Assembly: GCA_002270565.1 (NCBI GenBank) | Contig: NQMI01000004.1 | Location: 687,065-751,064, forward strand | Direction: 5' to 3' | DNA from: Stenocarpella maydis | Taxonomy: Eukaryota > Ascomycota > Sordariomycetes > Diaporthales > Diaporthaceae | Length of the DNA stretch: 64,000 nt | Part shown: positions 55,232 through 64,000 of the stretch, in pieces | Layout: every line of letters starts with the position of its first letter | How positions within the stretch are numbered: the stretch's first letter is position 1 | Notes under the pieces: model-generated | What the model saw: only the letters and a program-made list of their open reading frames with translations | Told to the model about the DNA's origin: nothing | The model's database searches: none | Program-made: the position numbers and the translations under genes

Positions 55232-57561
55232 CTAGCCCTCCTCAAAGAACACCCGCTTCGTGCCCCGTAGCCTCTCGTCTTCCATCTGTTCCAATTGTTG
55301 GTCCAATTCCATTAGATCCAAAACTTCTTGCTCAATGTCTCGCTCTTCAGCGTCCAACTCATAGCCCGCGTCGGCAGCTGCATTTAGCTCATCCATAAAC
55401 TCGAGACCCATATTGCCTGGTCGAGACGGCGCTTCCGTATGCTCAGGTTGGGAATCGATTGGCTCTGTCTCGAAAGCGTCTTGGAATTGGTCAAAACCTC
55501 GGCCCAGCAGGCCGGTCGAGGGTGGTTGAGCGCCATCACGGCCGCTGCGTATGCTGAGATCGAACTTCGGAAGACGCATTGCATTCCGGCTGGGATTTTC
55601 ATGTACAATGATGGCATTGACCGGTTCTGGTGTTCCGTTGGCGGGGAGGAGGCGCTTCAGATTCTTGGCTGGGAAGCGCAGTGGTGCTGTGTCGACATCT
55701 TGGAAATCGTGAACAATGACCAGTCTGCTCTCGCCACGCACAATCACCTCAATCGGGAGACCAGTGCTCTCCTGCGCAGGGGCATCTGAGCCGTCAAGAT
55801 TCTGAGATGAATGTCGCCGCTGGAATTTTGGGGTCGCAGCGACACCGCAGCACCGCTCGCCTAGCAGGCCAGTATTGAGTTCCACCAGGCGGACCATGCG
55901 CGAGGGCTGCGCTCCGCTGAAGAGATTGACGCCGCCGCCTGCGCTACGACGAACTTGAGCATCCCAGAATTTCGCGACAATAGGAATGACGCAAACAATG
56001 TTGTCAGATCCGCCCATCCATAGAACGGCACTCTCCTCCGTATGTGCCGATCCCCGGGCGCTTGGCAGCGTGACGACTTCAACCCCGCCCTTGACAGCAG
56101 CAAGTCGTTCTGGGCCCCCATTCATCATCGACACAAGGGAGTCTCGGCGCCCGACCGAGTTGAAGTCATTAGCTCCGAACGATGTCTTCTGCGAGCCTGG
56201 GTTGCGCAACGGGCTTGTCCCCTCGAGGTGTCCCGATGCACAGAAGGGCGTCAGAGCGGCTCCGCGCAAGCCTGTGTGTTGCTTCGAAAACATGGAGCCT
56301 CCTGCATCGTTACCAAGAGGTCCTCCCCCTTCAACATCCCATATTCCCCACTGCCCGTCCGCGAGAAGAGTCAAGATCGCCCGGCCATGCGATATCCACT
56401 CTGCGCCGACCACGGGTTTCCTTGAGCAGGGTGAAGTAGTTGCGCGAGCGAAAGGCGGGTAGAGAGAGAGCAACCATGAGCCATGAGACGGCCACGGACC
56501 TTCTGAGATATCATCTTGAGGGATTGAAGGGATGGAGTAATCATAGACACGAGCCGCGTGTGGAGATGAGACGGCGAGGAGTTGGCTTGGGTGAAGAGGA
56601 TTGAAGGCGATGCTTGTCAGGGGGCTCGGAAGGTATTCGGTCTGGAATGGTTCAATAGCAGGACTGTCTGATGTAGTAGTCTTGATAGGAACGTCCCACA
56701 GGCGTAACGTGCCCGAGGCGTCCTTGCCATGGACAGCCACGATGGCACGACCAGCAGAACCACCCAGGCCAGCAGGCGATTTGTTGCGATCAGAGTTGTT
56801 CGTCCGGCGAGGTAGAAATGTCATAGCAATCCCATCTGGAGTCTTGCTCTGGCCGCCAAGCCGGATTAGAGTCTCGCCCCACTTACCCTGGCCCACGGCG
56901 CAAGCCAGCAGGTCGGATCGTAGGTCTTCTCTTGCTTTGCTATCGTGCGAGGGCGGTGTCAATGGGAGAGTGATCATGAAGACAGAGCCCTTGGCAGATG
57001 TCACAGCAAACACCATAGTCTCGGCAAGTAAATCAGCCTCGCTCGACTGCTCTCCCGGGATGCGCGGCGCGATGGGCGGGACAGCGATATGGAGGATGTC
57101 TGTGCCAAGGGCGAGATCCAAGGACTGGATGACTTCTGGGTACCCGGTGGTCTCGTCGACGTTCTCATCCTCGAACTCTGGCTTGTCAACGAATGCAGCT
57201 GGTGCAGAAGTGTCGTCGTCATCCGAGTCGATGATCATGACGCCATCGTCGGCAGATGCACCAGCACCATTTGGCTTGCTGCCCGAGGTCGGCTTCGAGG
57301 ACTGAGGCTTGGCAGGCTTGAGGCGGCGACCGCCGCGCCATAATACTGTGACTCCATATTCGTGACCGTAAAGAAGGACGGTGGATCCTTGCGGGGAAAG
57401 GACGGGATATGTCTTCGCATCGTGCACTCGTTGGTTAAGGGAGTAACTAGACACGCGCGGTCAGCCAGGCGAGTCGTTCGGGAGGGGCCAGCTGGGTCTC
57501 CCTACGTGTACTGTGTGTTCTGGGCGGTCTGGCGCACCCGCGGCTTGAGCTGAGCCGTCAT
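55232..57561 (-). CDS. WD-type beta-propeller protein, probable nucleoporin Nup37
   Basis: Two exons, MTAQLKPRVRQTAQNTQYT joined over a 59 bp intron (57447-57505) to YSLNQRVHDAKTYPVLSPQG, give 756 aa. WD-like features include GTLRLWDVPI, SIAFNPLHPSQLLAVSS, and ADGQWGIWDVEGG. The start (KTYPVLSPQGSTVLLYGHE, VLWRGGRRLK), overall length and long acidic linker agree with my memory of fungal Nup37, a Y-complex subunit of the nuclear pore that binds Nup120. This is recognition by style, not by search. The C-terminal helix region (EQEVLDLMELDQQLEQMEDE) fits. The stop is TAG at 55232-55234. Intact. Confidence 0.65.
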
Positions 57562-58501
57562 CGTGCGGAGCGTTTGTTGGTGTTGTTATGGCTGGCAGAT
57601 GTTGTAGAGACGGGAGCGACGGGGACCCGAGATGATGGACAAAAGGCGTTGGCCGAGGGAGGCCTCCGCAGAAACAAGCTCTGGAGGGTCTTCCACAGTT
57701 TCGAGGGTGGTTCAAAAACTCATGTCGAGGTTGGGTGAGACCAGACAATAACAAAGACCACGACACTCGCCCCGTGTGGTCGCTGCAGGCATGGACCAGG
57801 CTGGTATGCTGGGCTGGCGGGCTGGAGTGGGAAAACTTTGGAAGCGCGCCAGCTCCAAGCTCGACGCGACGGTAGGCTCATTTGTGGCCCGTGCTTCATA
57901 GTGCTCCCTGGTGGATACAGCTATCTGACCCGATTACATAATCCAGTGGCCAGCCAGCCAGCCCCGGCGTGACGCCCAAAAACACCACCTGCGTTGTTGA
58001 CATCGACCGTTTCTCGCATCAATTATTCGGACGTTCCAACAGCGATAGGGACAACAGTCTCATGTAGGCGTTGGTCAATTTATGGGACTTATTCAGTCTG
58101 TTATCCAAACGGCACCCCCTTGCTGCTCTCGCTCAGTGCTGTGCCGCAGCTGTGCCCCAGGCATGCAATCCTTGCAACGCCGCCCAACATTGAGAGGAAG
58201 CCAAAGGCTTGCTTCGGGAAAACCACTTGTATACTGATTTGAAATCCCGACGTTCTGTGTTGCCTGACTGGCCTCCTGGGGATTCTTCTGTTCTGTGTCT
58301 ACCTAGGTACCTTGATACAACAATAAGATTTCACGACAAAAATGAGTGGTGAGCACAATCAAATTACAAGTCGACATCAATCAGCGCTCAATTACAGCAA
58401 TTCTTCGACAAAATCAGGAACTAACATGGTTCTATTGTTTCGTGTGCTTGAACCCCAAGAGCAATTCGACCTCAAAAGCGCCCTCATTTGCCCACATGGC
58501 T
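57562..58501. other. Upstream region of the Nup37-like gene; no other gene
   Basis: This holds the Nup37-like promoter and the 3' flank of the intradiol dioxygenase gene. Nothing specific recognised. Confidence 0.45.
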
Positions 58502-59840
58502 CTAAAGTCCACCAGAACTAGGCGGCGGTGTCCCCACAACTGAGAAGTTGAAAGCAGGATTATCTCGCCCTCCACCTGCCGCCCAGATCGAGGCATAAGT
58601 GGCATACGTGTCCCAGTTCGAGCTCGTGTTGATCGCCAGCTCATGCCACGCGAACAGCCCAGCCGAGAGATCACTGCCCAGCATGGCATAGTTGAGGAAC
58701 GGGTCATATGCCGAGGACGCCGAGTAGCCAGTGAACATGTCAGCTAGATTAGTCGTCACCCTGATCTGGTTCCGGTTGTACGGCGGCAGCTTCTCAACGG
58801 CGTCCCGCAGGTCCTGGTCGAAGAAGAGCTGAGACAGGTGCGCCACCTTGCCGCCAGTGTACGTGCCGTTCGGCAGCACCTGGGAGCCAACGTGGGCGAT
58901 GATGTGCTGGTGCGTGGCCCGCATCTCGTAGTGGCCCGGGAAGTTTGTATCGAAGCGGACAACACCATCCGCGTCCGTCTTTTGCACGCCACGTAGCCAG
59001 CTTGTTTTAAGCCCTCCTTGGCCGCGGGCGCTCACGCCGCTGTACTTGCCCGTGCTGTTGCAGGACCAGATGTCGATAAGCACGTCCGCCGGCTGGCATG
59101 TGTTGATGTCGATGAATTGCAATTCGAGATGCATGGGGACCCCGGGGATGCCTTCACTAACGTTCTGCCGGACTAGATCATGTTTGGATCAGTACTTGTA
59201 AATCGGTAAGGCGACTCACGCGCACCGAGAGGATGGAGCCAGCTGCAGTGCCTCTCTGGGATAATGAAACAAGCAATGACACCACAGCGACATGGAACAA
59301 GTCATTTCTCGTGGGATTCGAGGTGATTTGGAGGCTGCTTACTGAGCTCTTGTGACACGAAGTACGGTCCGTTCGCATTGTCAGGGGCAAGAATGCAAGA
59401 AGCGTTCGCGCCGAAGATCTCTTTGGCCGGAGTCGACGGGTTGTATGCCACGAGGCCAGTCTTGTTGTGCTCTACCTCGCTCCACTTGCGGAAGTCGGCG
59501 GCGGTACGGCGGTGCAAGAAAGGGGCTGCGGTACCTCTGTCAGCGGTCTGCCTATCTACAGAGGATATCTTTGTGACCGACAATCAGCCAGGCCTCGTTC
59601 CTTTCGCAGCCGCTCGAAAATGGCTGCTCGCCTGGCAATGGCTTGCTCCCTGCGTGCCTTCACCTCGGGGCGGTCCGAGCACGCCTGCAGAGCCCGCGAG
59701 TTTATCTCGGCGACAACGTGGTATCTCGTCATCTCCTCCACGTGCGCCCGCTTGTCAAACAGCTCTTCGGGGTGCGCTGAAGCAACATTTGCCATCAAGG
59801 TAGTGGCCAACGCCACCAATACAGTCAGGGGAAGCATCAT
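58502..59840 (-). CDS. Secreted intradiol ring-cleavage dioxygenase
   Basis: Cleaves catechol-type aromatics between the two hydroxyls with non-heme Fe(III); the secreted fungal group probably acts on lignin- or tannin-derived phenols or host compounds. Three exons (introns 59526-59581 and 59173-59342) give 370 aa in phase. The signal peptide is MMLPLTVLVALATTLMANVASA. The iron ligands fit: Tyr in NGPYFVSQEL, Tyr in DIWSCNSTGKYSGV, and two His in HYEMRATHQHIIAHV. The helical N-terminal region before FLHRRTAADFRKW is typical of the fungal extracellular members. The second intron (170 bp) is long for this window. Intact. Confidence 0.9.
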
Positions 59841-61073
59841 GATTTCGATCAGTGCTGTGCTGAAAACCGTTCTCGTGTGCTGGCCAGGGCTTGAAGAACA
59901 CAGCAGACCGTTATGATGAAGAGCACAGAGGATATACTGGGAAAGTTGCTCCTATATATCATGTATCCCGTTATAGTGGTTAAACAATCTCGAAATTGTT
60001 TATAGGGTCATTTCCGGATAATCTCTAGCCGCGGTTATTCCGCTGTTCACAATAGCCCTAACTTTGGGAGTGTAGATCTCCATGGGTGTTGTATGCAACA
60101 GAGGCTGAAAATGCCAGGTGGAGACGCGGAGCGCTCAATTAAGACATGATTTGTCTAATACTTTGGCTCCTAATGGCTGACCAACATCTTGGCGGGCTTG
60201 CTTAGAACCAGGACCTTGGACAACTCATCCAAGTGGTCTCGCATTAGGTTAGAGTCCAATATCAGGTTCCCCTCACATGACAACCCAGCTCGCCCAAAAT
60301 GCTACCCTATCTTTATAGGAGTAGGGACACAAAGGTCTAAGTGTTTTGGGTGGATGAGCTGCCCAGACAGAATACTTTATTTTTCATCTGCATGCATCTC
60401 GACTTGGACAACTTTCTCCGTGACCCGGAATTACGCTTCTCTGGAATCATTGCGTCAGATCATCCGCGAAGAGCGGGGCCATGCCATAGTTGCTTTTTCC
60501 CCCTCGTTAATTGAGTACCTCAACCTTGGAACCTCTGACAGCTGGTCAGCAGACACTCAACTGTCAGGGTTGAACGTTGCAATGGGAAGATCCTGCGGTT
60601 CATTTAATGAAGACAATTCTTGCTAAGCTTGGCCTTATTTCAGCAACCGGCCTCATCGAGTAGCATTGGTAGCTTCAAATATGTCCCTAACTACAGTGTG
60701 GTTTGGCGCGTTTAGTGTTCAAAAAAAATTATAGGGTGGGAGTGTTCAGGTCGCACTGGAGTAGAACTGCCCCGAAGACACGTTGTTGGACTCAGCAACT
60801 GGCAACAGCCGACCGGTTTCTTTTTTCTTTTTTGTTTTGTGCCCAGCGCATGTGTGATTGTGGTATTATATTCCCTCATTATGTTGGCAAGCTATTATAT
60901 AGTGCTTGAAAGGATCTGTGCTAAAGTAAACCGAACGCTGTCTATTCTCTGATATCATCCATCTGCCTCAAGGATTTCCCTTTACAGACCAACCGAAACG
61001 CCATTGCAAATACCAAAGCAACACAAATTGTGTACTAGGCAAATTGTAACACTCAAAACCGTAGGTGGATGTT
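59841..61073. other. Intergenic, no gene recognised
   Basis: This holds the promoter of the intradiol gene and the 3' flank of the RTA1-like gene. Short plus-strand frames at 60189-60626 have no support. A TTTCTTTTTTCTTTTTTG run lies near 60818-60836. Confidence 0.45.
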
Positions 61074-62119
61074 CTAGTACGGCTCACCAGCCCGCCCATA
61101 GCTGGCACGCGCATTGTACGGAGGTCCAGCCATGGCAATTTCGGAATCCGAGGCCTCAGCACTCGGAGTTGGCTTGGCTAGCGCGTACTTCGGGGAGTAC
61201 AACAAAACAGCAGGGTCGATTGGGATGAACACAGCGACAGCGATCACCATGGGGACAGCATCCAGGCTGATGAAGTAGGCCTCGTGCGTAATGAGGTAGC
61301 CCCTCCACCCCTCCGCAAGCTCGATAGTCCTGTAAATACTCCGGATGTAGATCATGACGAAGCTGACCAGTACGGCGACAAGGACGAGCTTGAGGGCCTT
61401 CGTGACGGCACCGCGGAGTCCGGCCCGCCTGCTCGAGACGCGCCAGCAAAAGTCGCCCAAGAGCGCGCCGAAGAGCGTCATCGTGGCCAACTGGAAGGCG
61501 ATGCCGCCCACCATTATATTTGAGCCACGTTGCTGCTGCTCATTTGTGTCGGCCATGGAAGCCATGGCGCCGCCCACTGCCTGGATGACGAGCGAGACGA
61601 CGTCGGCCGTGCAGAAGATAATGGTATACCACTTCGCGGACAGGATCGACGAGGCTCTGCCCAGATCTCGGATGAGTTTGCCGAGGAGGACGTAGAGCGC
61701 GGCACTGAAGAAGACGGGGGCGATGATGAGGGTCACTATTTGAGATAGGAAGGCATCGCTGTTGTACGGACACTTAGCAGCCCAGGTTCTCGATGCCCAG
61801 CCTATCAATTCGGCTGGAAAAATGGCTACGTTAGAAACATGAGCACAAAGGATTATTAGAACCACGGGAACTGACTGAGGGCTCCTAACGCGAGCAGGAT
61901 AGAAGGTGCTTTCCGTAATTGGATTGATCGAAACGTGTGATAGAAGAATGGCAGGGCGAAGAGAATGCTGAGGACGATGCCACCAGCGAAAGACGGTACG
62001 TAGGCATAACTCGGCTCGAGAAGGTCCGTGTAAGCGTAGCAGCCTGACTGTATTTCTCTGCGGAGCTCTTCGATCTCGGGCTGGGTCAAATTAGCGAACA
62101 GAGGCTGCGTCGACGACAT
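61074..62119 (-). CDS. RTA1-like seven-TM protein
   Basis: RTA1 family (Pfam RTA1), linked in yeast to resistance to lipids and to lipid translocation; plasma or internal membrane. Two exons with a 62 bp intron (61814-61875) give 327 aa. Family landmarks: LSAELIGWASRTW (the ExxGYxxR region), IIAPVFFSAALYVLLGKLI, FCTADVVSLVIQAVGGA, RSIYRTIELAEGWRGYLITHE and the final helix before YSPKYAL. Seven hydrophobic segments are visible. Intact, start at 62119. Confidence 0.9.
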
Positions 62120-63293
62120 TTTCGCAGTGCCTAGGGTAACAGTCCGTTAAAGAGCCGACCGAATTCTTTCACAGCGCTGTCAACCTTGAAAGTGACTTGT
62201 ACGGTGCAGGACTTGAGGTCGACTTGGGTGTCTTCTGCTTGAGTATGCGAAAAGGTAGAGGCGCAGAAAAAGATCGTACAAGAACATCAGCGTTTCCGAA
62301 CGAAGGATGTTCGCAGATTTATGTCTACTGTCGTATCTAGGAAGACCGCAGCCGAGATTCGTCGCTCCCATGTGCATTGATGCTGACGAGTAGTAATGGG
62401 TGAACCATGTAGGCTGAGCAAGCCACTGGTACAATTCTTCCTCCGCCGAGACGGATGCGATCCTGAGGATCCAATCCATGCTCTACTGATCCAAGACACC
62501 TCTGCTCAATTCCATTGGCTACCAGACTTGTGGGTTAGCGATCGAGCCAGGGACCAAGCGCCGTAGGACAATAGCCTAGACCCGTGAAGCTCAAAACGTG
62601 GCTTGCCTTATTGTACAGGGTCCTTTCGAAACAGGGCCTTTATTATACGAGCAAAGCGGGTCCGGTGCGAACAGCTTCTTTCTTGCGCGAAGGATTGAGT
62701 GGGTCGCTTGGAAGGGAGATTACGCATTGTGGCTTGGGCTGACGCCCTACGGCTGGGGCCAAAGCGAGCGCAGTCGACAAAGACAACGCAGAAGCTCACT
62801 CTGCCAGCAAAGGACCGGAATTCGGAGACGGAAAGCAGTATCCGGGATAATGTGTTTTGCCATAGCCGGTGGAATTGATGGAGACGCCGTCGCTGGGATT
62901 TCTCGGCTTCCACAGGATATTATTCGAACCATTTATCATCCCGGTACAGAAGGTACATATGTATTTGGTGCCCCTCTTGTGCGTGTGGTAGAGATTCAGC
63001 CTCTACATTTTTGAAGAGCCGGACAGTGATGGTTCAAGCAGAGGGTTGTCACAGAGCTCAGCTATGATGTCTGGGTTTCATGATCACATGTGCAAACTCA
63101 ATTGGGTGTGGCCTTGGCCCCGTCTATCCTAGATCCAATACTGCCTCTCTATCAATCTGTCTTATCCAGTCCCCGCAAAACTGTCTTCGGACAGACAAAA
63201 GGTGGCGGAAAGCCTCGAGGCACACAGTCGCAACAATACTGAGACCGCTCCCAGGGCTTCTTCATCAGAACTTATCACTACGGTTAGTCGCTG
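62120..63293. other. Intergenic, no gene recognised
   Basis: This lies between the RTA1-like gene and the end of the partial GMC gene, both on the minus strand. Short frames at 62180-63014 have no domain support. Confidence 0.4.
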
Positions 63294-64000
63294 CTACTCC
63301 AATGACGGCATTGCGATACTGACCTTCTTGTCATCTCCGTCCCCTAATTTCGACAGGTGGTCGGCGAGTCTCATTGCCAGTGCTGTTAGAGTCTTTGATG
63401 GATTCGCCTTTGGACTAAGTGGAAAGACTGAAAGATCACAGACGTAAAGATTATTTACGTCATGTACTTGCAGATTAGAGTCGACCACTCCCTTATATAG
63501 ACCGCCGCAGCGGTTTGGGCGATCCATTCTCATCGTTCCAACTTCGTGGGCAACAGAGCCCCATTTCGCAAGTTGGGGCTCGTCCACGCCTTCAAACTCG
63601 AAAGTTTTTCGAACTGATTTGACAAGCTCCTTCAGTTTGTTGTCGAAGGCCTGAGAGGAGTCGAGCCTCTTGCGCTTGATTCGAAGCAGGGGCTTTCTGT
63701 AAATGACAGATGTGCAATCAGACCCGCTGAGAATAACTTTGCCAGATTCGTTCAGTGGTGCCTCGAACTCCAGCATGACGTTGAGCACGTTGACCAGGTC
63801 CGACTCCTTTGGCACCGGATTGGCTTCCCCTGTGGAAAAGCCATGGCCATAGAACTTCTCAGCATGAATGCATATTGTCAAAAGAGCTGGATTTCCATTG
63901 ACCTTGACATTGCAACTGAGTTCCAGGGGTTGCTCCTCAATTTGTCCGTCCTCGATGCGCTTCCAGTACTTAGCCATCCAAATCTCATGGTCCGTAAGGC
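63294..64000 (-). CDS. GMC-type oxidoreductase, C-terminal part (runs off the window)
   Basis: The frame is open to the window edge; ATG 63977 is probably internal (LTDHEIW precedes it). The C-terminal GMC domain is clear: WGSVAHEVGTMRM with the first active-site histidine, then VVDSNLQVHDVNNLYVCDLS and PKANPSKTLTALAMRLADHL with the asparagine of the His/Asn pair. The N-terminal FAD-binding part lies outside. Substrate unknown; family members oxidise alcohols or sugars. No damage is seen, unlike the GMC pseudogene at 37185. Confidence 0.8.
   Translation of the reverse strand, partial: LTDHEIWMAKYWKRIEDGQIEEQPLELSCNVKVNGNPALLTICIHAEKFYGHGFSTGEANPVPKESDLVNVLNVMLEFEAPLNESGKVILSGSDCTSVIYRKPLLRIKRKRLDSSQAFDNKLKELVKSVRKTFEFEGVDEPQLAKWGSVAHEVGTMRMDRPNRCGGLYKGVVDSNLQVHDVNNLYVCDLSVFPLSPKANPSKTLTALAMRLADHLSKLGDGDDKKVSIAMPSLE

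Noticed and set aside
1..64000. Starship-type giant element
   Set aside because: No DUF3435 tyrosine recombinase captain or matching terminal repeats seen; the composite at 14989-19443 is small and lacks a visible recombinase.

Overview
The window looks like nuclear DNA of a filamentous ascomycete (Pezizomycotina, probably Sordariomycetes). Genes carry short 49-110 bp introns with GT..AG borders and CTAAC-like branch sites. The protein families are typical of moulds: NCS1 and YAT permeases, RTA1, DUF1996, GFA, ankyrin-CorA and secreted intradiol dioxygenase. Several repeats are AT-rich with the C-to-T/G-to-A decay expected of repeat-induced point mutation (RIP). Gene models were spliced by eye; those with several introns were checked for reading phase. 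Layout: 1-4460 is RIP-type repeat DNA containing a decayed Mutator-like (MULE) transposase. 4704-9218 is a seven-exon ankyrin-repeat/CorA-like membrane protein, followed by an orphan P450 N-terminus and an amino-acid permease. A 352 bp TA-flanked MITE lies at 13386-13737. The centrepiece is 14927-20181. A flavin-reductase-like gene is split inside its intron: the 5' exon is at 14927-14981 and the 3' exon at 19504-20181. Between them is a 4.45 kb composite of long repeat copy, AIF-like FAD oxidoreductase fragment, and short repeat copy. A TauD/TfdA dioxygenase and a complete P450 follow. 26216-27275 is a tandem repeat array carrying a solo LTR with a perfect 5 bp target duplication. 27661-46098 holds a Ser/Pro-rich protein, a degenerate kinase, two small secreted proteins, an NCS1 permease whose third splice acceptor seems lost, a GMC oxidoreductase pseudogene, two GFA domains separated by one in-frame TGA, a 2-hydroxyacid dehydrogenase and a DUF1996 protein. 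49416-64000 holds an FAD amine oxidase pseudogene, an acyltransferase-3 protein, a WD-type protein that is probably nucleoporin Nup37 with an odd CAG-repeat ORF just behind it, an intradiol dioxygenase, an RTA1 protein and a partial GMC oxidoreductase at the edge. How it fits together: this is mostly accessory, catabolic and transport sequence eroding next to mobile DNA. At least five oxidoreductase genes are broken (P450 fragment, flavin reductase, AIF-like, GMC, amine oxidase), while a probable housekeeping gene (Nup37-like) is intact. No RNA gene, CRISPR array or Starship captain was recognised.
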